64,000 nucleotides of DNA from Pustulibacterium marinum (GTDB lineage Bacteria > Bacteroidota > Bacteroidia > Flavobacteriales > Flavobacteriaceae), in NCBI RefSeq assembly GCF_900116665.1, contig NZ_FPBK01000001.1, forward strand, positions 310,001-374,000. Reading direction: 5' to 3'. Positions 1 to 8,070 of the stretch are shown piece after piece. A program made the translations under genes and the position numbers. Below the pieces are notes generated by a model. It worked only from the letters and a program-made list of their open reading frames with translations. It did not search any database and was not told the origin of the DNA. Position 1 is the first letter of the stretch. Every line of letters begins with the position of its first letter.

Positions 1-334
1 CAGAAGGAATACAGATAACCATACGTAATGAAGGTGGGAAAAGGCGCTTTTTCAATGCCGGAACATTCTTGATGAACTGACTCATCATTTGTTCAGAAGC
101 ATCAAAATCTGCAATTACTCCGTCTTTTAAAGGACGTATGGTTTTTATATTTTCATGGGTTTTTCCTTGCATTAAGTTGGCTTCTTTACCAACAGCGATG
201 ATTTTACCACTAATACGGTCTCTGGCTACAATTGACGGACTGTCTACAACAACTTTATCATTATGGATAATAAGTGTGTTGGCAGTACCAAGGTCAATTG
301 CTATTTCCTCTGTTAAGAAATCAAAAAATCCCAT
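1..334 (-). CDS. mreB: Rod shape-determining protein MreB, N-terminal part (gene runs off the window)
   Basis: About 111 residues of an actin-like MreB, the cytoplasmic filament protein that directs lateral wall synthesis. The reverse strand opens with MGFFDFLTEEIAIDLGTANT, which contains the phosphate-1 loop (DLGTANT), followed by VVVDSPSIVA, KEANLMQGKT and LKDGVIADFDASEQM, all diagnostic of MreB. The start ATG is at 334. The C-terminal two thirds, with the other nucleotide-binding loops, lie outside the window. The gene is 53 bases downstream of purH on the same strand and is probably cotranscribed with it. A small shift of start is possible, but the family call is firm. Confidence 0.93.
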   Translation of the reverse strand, partial: MGFFDFLTEEIAIDLGTANTLIIHNDKVVVDSPSIVARDRISGKIIAVGKEANLMQGKTHENIKTIRPLKDGVIADFDASEQMMSQFIKNVPALKKRLFPPSLRMVICIPS

Positions 335-387
335 TCAAATTTGCTGTTTATATGTCTTTATCTGTTGCTTTTAAAGATAATGATTTT

Positions 388-1920
388 TTAGTGTTTAAAG
401 TGTCTTGTACCTGTAAATACCATAGAAATTTCATGATCGTTACAGTAATCAATACTCAACTGATCTTTAATAGAACCTCCTGGTTGAATAACACTTGTAA
501 TTCCTTCGTTCCCGGCTATTTCTACACAGTCTGGGAAAGGGAAGAAAGCATCACTTGCCATTACAGCACCATTTAAATCAAACTCAAAAGATTTGGCTTT
601 TTCTATAGATTGTCTCAAAGCATCTACACGGCTAGTTTGCCCTGTTCCGCTTGCACATAGTTGTTTTCCTTTTGCCAAAACAATAGTGTTTGATTTAGTG
701 TGTTTGCAAATTTTGGAAGCAAACAGTAAATCATCTAACTCGGTATCGGTTGGTTTATTGTTGGTTTGGTATGTTAAATCTTCTAAAGCGTCTGTAATGT
801 TATCTTTACCTTGAACCAACACTCCGTTCAAACAAGTTCTTACGTTGCTATCAGGTAAAACAGTTTCTTTTTGAATTAAGATAATTCTGTTCTTTTTACC
901 TTTTAAGATTTCTAACGCGTCTTCAGTATATGATGGAGCAATCACAACTTCACAGAATAAAGAATGAATTTCTTCAGCTGTTTCTTTGTCAATTTCGGTA
1001 TTCGCGATTAATATTCCTCCAAATGCAGAAACAGGATCTCCAGCCAAAGCATCTAAATAAGCTTCTTTGATGGTAGGTCTTGTTGCTACTCCACATGCAT
1101 TGTTGTGTTTTAGAATAGCAAAAGTAGGATCGTCATTTGAGAATTCTCCAATTAAATTTACAGCGGCATCTACGTCTAATAAGTTGTTGTATGATAATTC
1201 TTTACCGTGAAGTTTATCAAACATAGCATCAAAATCTCCAAAGAAAAATCCTTTTTGGTGTGGATTTTCTCCGTAACGTAATGCTTGACCTTTGGTTTCG
1301 CTTGCTTTGTAAACAACTTCTTCTTTCTCTTGATTGAAGTAGTTGAAAATAGCAGTATCATAATGCGAAGAAACTCCAAATGCTTTTGTAGCAAATCGTT
1401 TTCTATCAGCTAAAGAAATGTTTCCTTCACCTTTGGTAATGATATTTAAAAATTCAGCGTAGTCATCAACAGAAGCCACACATGTAACGTCTTTAAAGTT
1501 TTTGGCTGCCGCTCTGATTAAAGAAATACCACCTATATCAATTTTTTCAATAATATCTTGTTCAGCTGCTCCACTTGCAACAGTTTTTTCAAACGGATAT
1601 AAATCTACGATGACAACATCAATTTGAGGAATTTCATATTGCTTCAATTCTGCAACATCTTGCTCATTATCCTGTCTGTTTAAGATACCACCAAAAACTT
1701 TTGGGTGAAGGGTTTTTACTCTTCCTCCTAAAATTGAAGGGTAACTTGTAACATTTTCTACAGGAACTACACTTATACCTAAATCATTGATGAATTTTTC
1801 GGTACCACCAGTAGAATAGATGGTAACGCCAAGTTCGTCTAATTTTTGTACAATAGGAGCTAATCCTTCTTTACTAAATACTGAAATTAATGCTGAGCTT
1901 ACTTTTTTTGTAGATTCCAT
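388..1920 (-). CDS. purH: Bifunctional AICAR formyltransferase / IMP cyclohydrolase PurH
   Basis: Carries out the last two steps of purine synthesis: formylation of AICAR with 10-formyl-THF, then ring closure to IMP. The protein is 510 residues, the usual length. An N-terminal MGS-like cyclohydrolase domain (about 1-150) has SVFSKEGL, STGGTEKFI, LHPKVFGGIL and IGGISLIRAAAKN. The transformylase domain follows with RYGENPHQKG, LKHNNACGVA and DPVSAFGGI, and the C-terminus has SDAFFPFPD and IQPGGSIKD. The start ATG at 1920 lies about 27 bases below a TAnnTTTG box. Downstream is mreB in the same direction. No odd residues were seen. Confidence 0.97.
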   Translation of the reverse strand: MESTKKVSSALISVFSKEGLAPIVQKLDELGVTIYSTGGTEKFINDLGISVVPVENVTSYPSILGGRVKTLHPKVFGGILNRQDNEQDVAELKQYEIPQIDVVIVDLYPFEKTVASGAAEQDIIEKIDIGGISLIRAAAKNFKDVTCVASVDDYAEFLNIITKGEGNISLADRKRFATKAFGVSSHYDTAIFNYFNQEKEEVVYKASETKGQALRYGENPHQKGFFFGDFDAMFDKLHGKELSYNNLLDVDAAVNLIGEFSNDDPTFAILKHNNACGVATRPTIKEAYLDALAGDPVSAFGGILIANTEIDKETAEEIHSLFCEVVIAPSYTEDALEILKGKKNRIILIQKETVLPDSNVRTCLNGVLVQGKDNITDALEDLTYQTNNKPTDTELDDLLFASKICKHTKSNTIVLAKGKQLCASGTGQTSRVDALRQSIEKAKSFEFDLNGAVMASDAFFPFPDCVEIAGNEGITSVIQPGGSIKDQLSIDYCNDHEISMVFTGTRHFKH

Positions 1921-1946
1921 TTTTTTCGTTGTGTTGTAATAAAGTG

Positions 1947-1954
1947 CAAAAGTA
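1947..1954 (-). promoter_or_regulatory. Candidate promoter -7 box for purH
   Basis: On the minus strand this reads TACTTTTG, a full match to the Bacteroidota -7 consensus TAnnTTTG. Transcription would begin near 1940, giving a leader of about 20 bases before the purH ATG. A good TTG -33 element is not seen at the usual distance, so the call is moderate. Confidence 0.5.
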
Positions 1955-1972
1955 GTTTTTTTTAATAAATAT

Positions 1973-2003
1973 AGATAGTGTTACAGTAAGTTATACACTA
2001 TCT
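1973..2003. other. Inverted repeat between divergent purH and ABC permease genes
   Basis: Perfect 9-bp arms AGATAGTGT (1973-1981) and ACACTATCT (1995-2003) are separated by 13 bases and followed on the plus strand by TTTTT. The site lies between two divergent genes, upstream of the purH -7 box. It could be an operator or a hairpin that blocks stray transcription. No gene ends nearby on the plus strand, so a plain terminator role is less natural. Confidence 0.45.
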
Positions 2004-2072
2004 TTTTAAGGGTGTTTGAAAATTCTTATTTTTAATTAATTGCAGCAATGCAACCAACATAAAGAGTAACCT

Positions 2073-3326
2073 ATGTTTGTATATTTTCGCGTTTTTATAG
2101 AGAGCTTTAATTTTGCTGTCAACGCATTGAAAAACAATAAACTTCGAACGTTTTTGTCGCTTTTGGGAGTTACTATTGGTATCTTTTCCATTATTGCTGT
2201 TTTGGCAGCAGTAGATTCACTTGACAGGAACATTAAAGAAAACCTTTCTGGTTTAGATAAGAATACCATTTACCTTACTAAATTTAGTTTTGGACCTACA
2301 GATGTACCTAGATGGCAACGAGAAAATTTTCCACAAGTTACGTATGAAGAATTTGAGTTTTTACAAAAAAACACACCAGATGCTGATGCTATTGCGTATA
2401 TGGTTTTTGGAATAAATGAGAATATCAAATATCAAGGTAAAACTATCTCTAGCGTAGAAGTTTCTGCAGCATCTGAACAAGTACAGGCTATTGAAGATAT
2501 AAAGGTGGAAGATGGAAGATTCTTTTCTGAGCCAGAGGCAAAAAGTGGTTCGCCCGTAATTGTTTTAGGAGTAACGCTTGCTGAAAATCTTTTTGGTAGT
2601 AGTAATCCCATAGGGAAACAAGTTCGTGTTTTTGGAAGAAAATTGACTGTTATCGGAGTACTACAGAAGTATGGAAATTCCATGTTTGGAAATACTCCAG
2701 ATGAGCGGGCATTTGTTCCGGCCAATTTTGTTCGTAGATTCATGAATAGTGGAAAAAATGGGATTCCGAGTGCGGTAACTATCAAACCGAAAAAAGGAAT
2801 AGATATGGCCGCTTTTGAAGGAGTTTTAAAGCAAAAATTACGAAATCACAGAGGGCTGAAGTATGAAGATCCAGATAATTTCTTTGTAAATAAACTTTCT
2901 AGCATGACTGATATGATAGATAATATCATTGGAATGATGAACATTGCCGGATGGATTATTGGAGGTTTCTCTATGCTGGTTGGTGGTTTTGGTATCGCTA
3001 ATATTATGTTTGTAAGCGTCAAAGAAAGAACCAACCTGATAGGAATTCAGAAATCTTTGGGAGCTAAAAATAAATTTGTACTGTTCCAGTTCTTGTTTGA
3101 AGCAGTTATTTTGTCTTTAATAGGTGGGCTTGTTGGATTGTTTTTAGTTTGGATAGGAACATTAATAGCTACATCACTTATTGATGATTTTGAGTTTATA
3201 CTCTCTTTTAAAAATATAGTTCTTGGAACTTCGGTAGCTATCATAATTGGTCTAATATCAGGAATTGTTCCTGCATGGCGTGCATCTCGTTTAGATCCTG
3301 TAGAAGCAATTAGAACAGGAATGTAA
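2073..3326 (+). CDS. ABC transporter permease, MacB/FtsX-like
   Basis: A 417-residue inner-membrane permease of the MacB type. It has an N-terminal membrane helix (ALKNNKLRTFLSLLGVTIGI, about 20-45), a large MacB_PCD-type periplasmic domain (about 50-270), and a C-terminal FtsX domain with three hydrophobic segments (about 285-410). The FtsX domain includes VSVKERTNLIGIQKSLGAKN and ends in the typical PAWRASRLDPVEAIRTGM. These permeases work with an ATPase and often an adaptor protein and outer-membrane channel to expel lipids, peptides or drugs. No ATPase gene is adjacent, so the partner must be elsewhere. The substrate cannot be inferred. Confidence 0.88.
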   Translation: MFVYFRVFIESFNFAVNALKNNKLRTFLSLLGVTIGIFSIIAVLAAVDSLDRNIKENLSGLDKNTIYLTKFSFGPTDVPRWQRENFPQVTYEEFEFLQKNTPDADAIAYMVFGINENIKYQGKTISSVEVSAASEQVQAIEDIKVEDGRFFSEPEAKSGSPVIVLGVTLAENLFGSSNPIGKQVRVFGRKLTVIGVLQKYGNSMFGNTPDERAFVPANFVRRFMNSGKNGIPSAVTIKPKKGIDMAAFEGVLKQKLRNHRGLKYEDPDNFFVNKLSSMTDMIDNIIGMMNIAGWIIGGFSMLVGGFGIANIMFVSVKERTNLIGIQKSLGAKNKFVLFQFLFEAVILSLIGGLVGLFLVWIGTLIATSLIDDFEFILSFKNIVLGTSVAIIIGLISGIVPAWRASRLDPVEAIRTGM

Positions 3327-3374
3327 TATCGAAGAATATTATAAAAAAGGAAAAGGGGGGAATATTTCAATAGC

Positions 3375-3560
3375 TTATAATGCTTCTTGAGAGTTTCCTT
3401 TTTTTGTTTTTAATTTATCTAATAGTTGTGGAACGGCATACGTAAGTAAAGCGGTTCCAAGTCCTACAAATAAACTGTCCATTTTACTAAAATCAGCAAA
3501 ACTGTAAAGTAGTCCGGTTAATACAATACCGGCTACAATGGTGATTAATAAAGATCTCAT
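3375..3560 (-). CDS. Small membrane protein, unknown function
   Basis: A 61-residue ORF with two likely membrane segments (about 3-22 and 32-50) and a short basic tail, LLDKLKTKKGNSQ. It starts at ATG 3560 and ends 48 bases from the convergent permease gene. It sits 34 bases downstream of the zinc-ribbon membrane protein gene and is probably in its transcript. I do not recognise a family. It is judged real from its clean hydrophobic pattern and its place in a minus-strand gene run. Confidence 0.6.
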   Translation of the reverse strand: MRSLLITIVAGIVLTGLLYSFADFSKMDSLFVGLGTALLTYAVPQLLDKLKTKKGNSQEAL

Positions 3561-3594
3561 TTTAAAGGGTGATTAAAAATTTATAATTTCTATT

Positions 3595-4095
3595 TTACAT
3601 AAGCGATTTGTTCAAGTTTCTAATGTTTTTAGCATTGTTGGTTTCAACCAAGGCCTTGATAAGCAATGTGTAAATGATTATTTTAAAAATAATTCCTTTA
3701 AATAAAACTTCCGGTCCATTGGCAATGGCTAGCAAAATGTAAACCAACGTAATTAAAGATAACCCTGCAATGATAAAAATAGATGGAGCTTTGTTCAATA
3801 AAAATCCAAATGTCAATAAACAAATACTCACAATCCCAAAGAAGATCAAATCTATGGGGCTATCTGCACTTAAATAAATAACAATACCATTAAAAAGCAT
3901 TATACCAGCCACAACAAACAAGCTGTTTGCCGCCTTTTTAAGGTTTTTATTGGCTTCTTGTAATTCTTGCTTTTGAGAAATCTGTTTTCCGTAAAAAAGG
4001 TCTTTCTCTTCTATAGTCCCATTATATGGGAATTGACAGTGATGACAAACTGTTCCTACCCCGGAAATTGGAGTATTGCAATTTTCACAATTCAT
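3595..4095 (-). CDS. Zinc-ribbon membrane protein, unknown function
   Basis: 166 residues. The N-terminus holds a four-cysteine zinc ribbon, MNCENCNTP followed by VCHHCQFPY (two CxxC knuckles about 12 residues apart). A short charged helix (KQELQEANKNLKKAANS) follows, then four hydrophobic segments between about 55 and 155. A cytoplasmic zinc ribbon joined to a small membrane domain is common in Flavobacteriia, but no specific role is known to me. The gene is 16 bases downstream of the adenine deaminase gene, so the two are probably cotranscribed; a functional link is not evident. Confidence 0.72.
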   Translation of the reverse strand: MNCENCNTPISGVGTVCHHCQFPYNGTIEEKDLFYGKQISQKQELQEANKNLKKAANSLFVVAGIMLFNGIVIYLSADSPIDLIFFGIVSICLLTFGFLLNKAPSIFIIAGLSLITLVYILLAIANGPEVLFKGIIFKIIIYTLLIKALVETNNAKNIRNLNKSLM

Positions 4096-4111
4096 GTTAG
4101 GTTATCTTAAG

Positions 4112-5734
4112 TTAGGCTTCTAAAGATACAAAATCAAATTGATTTCCGCTAAATAATCCTAAATCAGATAGTTTTAGATCTGGAATTACTAATAAAGCCA
4201 TAAATGATAAGGTCATAAAAGGAGCTTTTAAACTGCTGCCCAAGGCTTTTGCATGTGCGTCTATTTGTTCGTATAATTTTCCGGTTTCCCAACCGTCTTT
4301 ATCACTAATAATTCCAGCAACAGGTAGCGGTAATACAGATGTTTTCTCATGGTCTACAGCACAAATACCACCTTTATTGGTGATGATGGTATTTACAGCT
4401 TTTGCAATGGCTTCGTCCGTAACGCCCACTGCTATAATATTGTGCGAATCGTGCCCTACTGAACCCGCAATGGCGCCTGCTTTCAATCCAAAGTTTTTAA
4501 TAAAGGCAATGGCAGGAGGCGTATTTCCGTAGCGGTTCACCACCGTCATTTTTAAAATATCGTTTTCGGTGTCTGAAATATAGTATCCGTCTGCTATTTT
4601 GGGTTGCAGATGAATTTCATTGGTGATTAATTCTCCATCAAGTGCTTCAATTACTCTGATCTTTTCTGAAGTAGCTTTGATTTGAAAATCATTGACCGAT
4701 TTTGTTTCGGTATGAAAATTATTAGGTGTTTCAAACGGAACAGCTTCTATCAGCGATTTTCCATTTTCAGCAACCAATGCACCATTAATGTAAGTCTGCA
4801 ATACCTTGAAATCTTTCAAATCTTCCACCACAATAAAATCTGCAGCATCGCCTTCTTGCACCAAACCAACTTTCATGTTGTAATGTTTCACCGGATTAAT
4901 ACATGCCGATCGCAATACTTTAAACACGTCTATACCGTAGGCAACAGCTCTTGCACAAAGTTGGTTGATATGCCCTAACACCAAATCATCAGGGTGTTTG
5001 TCGTCTGAGCAAAACATCATTTCATTGTAGTTTTCATCCAACAACGGAATCAAGGCGTTGAAGTTTTTAGCGGCACTACCTTCGCGTACCAATATTTTCA
5101 TGCCTAAATCTAATTTTCCTTGTGCTTCTTTTTGCGTAAAACATTCGTGATCCGTAGTTATTCCAGCCGATGCATATTTTTTAGCATCATCGCCCATAAG
5201 TCCGGGAGCATGCCCATCAACAGGTTTTTGAAAGTGCTTGGCCCAGGCAATCTTTTTAAGCACTTCTTCGTCATCGAACAACACACCGGGATAGTTCATC
5301 ATTTCTGCTAAATAATAAATATCGGGCGAGGCTAATAGTTCTTTAATTCCTTCAGAATCTATTTTTGCACCGGCAGTTTCAAATTTAGTAGCCGGCACAC
5401 AGGATGGAGCGCCAAAGTGAAATTTAAACGGAACTTTTTTTCCGTTGTTAATCATAAAATGAACCCCATCAATTCCTAATACATTGGCAATTTCGTGCGG
5501 ATCGGAAATAGTACCAACCGTTCCATGCAACACTGCTAAACGTGCAAATTCCGAAGGAACCAACATAGAGCTTTCAATATGAATATGCGCATCTATAAAT
5601 CCGGGAAGTAAAAAATGCTGTTGAGGTGTGTTTATTTTTTGAATACGCTCAATTTTCCCTTGACTGATAGTAATTTGTGCCGGATATATTGTTTTATTAA
5701 GAATGTCTACGTAGTTTCCTGTAACGATTTGCAT
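4112..5734 (-). CDS. ade: Adenine deaminase
   Basis: Converts adenine to hypoxanthine and ammonia in purine salvage. The 540 residues match the bacterial Ade family. Metal-binding motifs are visible: [15 protein letters not shown] (HxH), [14 protein letters not shown], and CSDDKHPDD with the catalytic acidic residues. The C-terminal part has [12 protein letters not shown] and [17 protein letters not shown], both typical of adenine deaminase as opposed to other amidohydrolases. The start ATG at 5734 is the first Met of the conserved N-terminus. Downstream is the zinc-ribbon membrane gene. Confidence 0.95.
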   Translation of the reverse strand: MQIVTGNYVDILNKTIYPAQITISQGKIERIQKINTPQQHFLLPGFIDAHIHIESSMLVPSEFARLAVLHGTVGTISDPHEIANVLGIDGVHFMINNGKKVPFKFHFGAPSCVPATKFETAGAKIDSEGIKELLASPDIYYLAEMMNYPGVLFDDEEVLKKIAWAKHFQKPVDGHAPGLMGDDAKKYASAGITTDHECFTQKEAQGKLDLGMKILVREGSAAKNFNALIPLLDENYNEMMFCSDDKHPDDLVLGHINQLCARAVAYGIDVFKVLRSACINPVKHYNMKVGLVQEGDAADFIVVEDLKDFKVLQTYINGALVAENGKSLIEAVPFETPNNFHTETKSVNDFQIKATSEKIRVIEALDGELITNEIHLQPKIADGYYISDTENDILKMTVVNRYGNTPPAIAFIKNFGLKAGAIAGSVGHDSHNIIAVGVTDEAIAKAVNTIITNKGGICAVDHEKTSVLPLPVAGIISDKDGWETGKLYEQIDAHAKALGSSLKAPFMTLSFMALLVIPDLKLSDLGLFSGNQFDFVSLEA

Positions 5735-5837
5735 GAATTCTGAAGGTTTTATAGCTTTTAAAATAACAAAAATTTCGTGGATTATTCAGTAATTTAGCCA
5801 AACGGAATTCCATTTTTTACAATAAAAAAACATTACT

Positions 5838-6263
5838 ATGAAAAACACAGTCACAACCAAGTGGTTAGGAAATATGAAGTTCGAAAGCACCAATCCGTCA
5901 GGGAAAACCTTGACCATTGATGCAGGGCCTGAAAGTGGTGGAGAAGGCGATGGCTTACGCCCAAAAGCGTTGATGCTATCTGGTTTGGCAGGTTGTAGCG
6001 GACTAGATGTTGTGCACATGATTGGCAAAATGCGTTTAGAGGTTGCTGATTTTGAAATTGTAACCGAAGCTGAGTTGACAGATGAAAACCCTAAATATTA
6101 TAAAAGTGTTGTGATGCATTTTAATTTTTATGGTGATGATTTGAATGAAACCAAACTGAAGCGTGCCGTAGATCTTTCCGTAGAAAAATATTGTGGAGTA
6201 ATGGAGATGTTTCGTCAGTTTGCCGAAATGAGTGTTCAAATCAATTTCAATCCGGAAAAGTAA
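5838..6263 (+). CDS. OsmC family peroxidase-like protein
   Basis: A 141-residue OsmC/Ohr-fold protein. Proteins of this family reduce organic hydroperoxides with a pair of cysteines; both are present, in LAGCSGLDVV and in VEKYCGVMEMF. Length and the glycine-rich N-terminal strand (DAGPESGGEGDGLRPKALML) fit the YhfA-like branch of OsmC better than Ohr. It is cytoplasmic. It stands 9 bases ahead of recJ and is probably cotranscribed with it. Substrate is unknown. Confidence 0.88.
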   Translation: MKNTVTTKWLGNMKFESTNPSGKTLTIDAGPESGGEGDGLRPKALMLSGLAGCSGLDVVHMIGKMRLEVADFEIVTEAELTDENPKYYKSVVMHFNFYGDDLNETKLKRAVDLSVEKYCGVMEMFRQFAEMSVQINFNPEK

Positions 6264-6272
6264 CTCGTTACC

Positions 6273-7970
6273 ATGCGTTGGACCGTTAAACCAATTCCTG
6301 AAAAAACCAAAATCAAACACCTGCAAGAAGTCTTGGGCGTAGATGCTACCATTGCTACTTTGTTGGTGCAGCGTGGCGTGGAAACCTTTGAACAAGCCAA
6401 AGATTTTTTCCGTCCGCAACTCAGTCATCTGCACGATCCGTATTTGATGAAAGATATGGACAAAGCTGTGGAGCGTATTGAGAAGGCCATTGCCAATGGC
6501 GAACAGATTTTGGTTTATGGCGATTATGATGTAGACGGTACTACGGCAGTGTCTTTAATGTCTTCGTATTTGTTGAGTGTATATTCCAATGTGGCCACTT
6601 ACATTCCCGATAGGTATAACGAAGGTTATGGGGTTTCGTATTTAGGAATTGATTTTGCACATGATAACGATTTTACACTTATTGTGGCACTCGATTGCGG
6701 AATCAAAGCCATTGATAAAGTGGCGTATGCCAAAGAAAAAGGGATCGATTTTGTGATTTGCGATCACCACCGTCCAGGTGCTGAAATTCCAGATGCAGTG
6801 GCTGTGCTCGATGCCAAACAGGAAGATTGCCACTATCCGTATGATGAGTTGTGTGGTTGTGGTGTGGGTTTTAAACTCATTCAGGCATTAGGCGCGAACC
6901 GAAATCAAACCATAGAAGACTTAATTCCCTACCTCGATTTGGTAGCAACGGCTATTGCGGCAGATATTGTGCCTATCACTGGTGAAAACCGAGTGCTAGC
7001 GTATTACGGTTTGCAAGTGATCAACAGCAATCCAAGAGCTGGAATCAAAGCCTTGATTCAAAATATCAAAAAGAAAGAACTCACGGTAACCGATGTAGTT
7101 TTTGTTATTGCCCCGCGCATCAATGCTGCCGGAAGAATGAAACATGGGCAACATGCGGTTACCTTATTAACGGAAACCGATGTGAATCAGGCAGAGGTGT
7201 ATGCCAAGGAAATAGAAGAATTCAATCAAAATAGAAGAACACTCGACCAGCAAATTACCGAAGAAGCTTTAGAGCAAATCAAAGAACTCAAGGAAGAAAA
7301 TAACAGTACGTCGGTGGTGTATCAAGAAGATTGGCACAAAGGCGTTATTGGTATTGTGGCTTCGCGCTTAACCGAAACGCATTACCGCCCAACAGTGGTG
7401 TTTACCAAAAGTGGTGATAAATTGGCGGCTTCGGCCAGATCTGTAATTGGGTTTGATGTCTACAATGCGTTGGAAGCGTGTGCCGATTGCATGGAACAGT
7501 TTGGCGGACATATGTATGCAGCCGGACTTACCTTAAAACCGGAACAGTACGAAGCTTTCAAGGCTAAATTTGAAGCTGTGGTGAAAGCAACGATTGATAC
7601 CAAACTACTAACGCCCGAAATTACTATTGATGCCGAATTGTCGTTGGAAAGCATTACCCCTAAATTCTACCGCATCTTAAAACAGTTTGAACCTTTTGGC
7701 CCAGGGAATATGACACCTGTTTTTCTAACGCAAAGTGTTCAAGATACGGGCTGGGGAAAACCCGTGGGCGAAACCAAAGATCACCTGCGTTTGGTGTTAG
7801 ATGCGCCAATACCGGGAGAGCGCACCAATATCACCGGAATTGGTTTTGGTTTGGGCGCTAAATATGAATTGGTCACCGATAAAAAACCGTTTTCAGTAGT
7901 CTATTCGCTCGATGAAAATGAATGGCAAGGCAACGTAAGCTTGCAACTCAAAATTCGGGATCTCAAATAA
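6273..7970 (+). CDS. recJ: Single-stranded-DNA-specific exonuclease RecJ
   Basis: A 5'-3' single-strand DNA exonuclease of recombination and mismatch repair. The 565 residues contain the DHH phosphoesterase motifs: GDYDVDGTTAVSLM, LIVALDCGIKA, and VICDHHRPG. The DHHA1 region has INAAGRMKHG and a conserved QFGGHMYAAGL, followed by a C-terminal OB-like domain (about 460-565). The start ATG at 6273 gives MRWTVKPIPE, the usual N-terminus in this group. All metal-binding aspartates and histidines seem intact. Confidence 0.96.
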   Translation: MRWTVKPIPEKTKIKHLQEVLGVDATIATLLVQRGVETFEQAKDFFRPQLSHLHDPYLMKDMDKAVERIEKAIANGEQILVYGDYDVDGTTAVSLMSSYLLSVYSNVATYIPDRYNEGYGVSYLGIDFAHDNDFTLIVALDCGIKAIDKVAYAKEKGIDFVICDHHRPGAEIPDAVAVLDAKQEDCHYPYDELCGCGVGFKLIQALGANRNQTIEDLIPYLDLVATAIAADIVPITGENRVLAYYGLQVINSNPRAGIKALIQNIKKKELTVTDVVFVIAPRINAAGRMKHGQHAVTLLTETDVNQAEVYAKEIEEFNQNRRTLDQQITEEALEQIKELKEENNSTSVVYQEDWHKGVIGIVASRLTETHYRPTVVFTKSGDKLAASARSVIGFDVYNALEACADCMEQFGGHMYAAGLTLKPEQYEAFKAKFEAVVKATIDTKLLTPEITIDAELSLESITPKFYRILKQFEPFGPGNMTPVFLTQSVQDTGWGKPVGETKDHLRLVLDAPIPGERTNITGIGFGLGAKYELVTDKKPFSVVYSLDENEWQGNVSLQLKIRDLK

Positions 7971-8070
7971 TAGCACACTGTTTTTTACTTAAAACCGCTA
8001 TTTCTTTGTTGCTGATAATTAATTCTTAACGGAATTATTTTATCTTTATAGCAAACAAACAATAGTTAAA

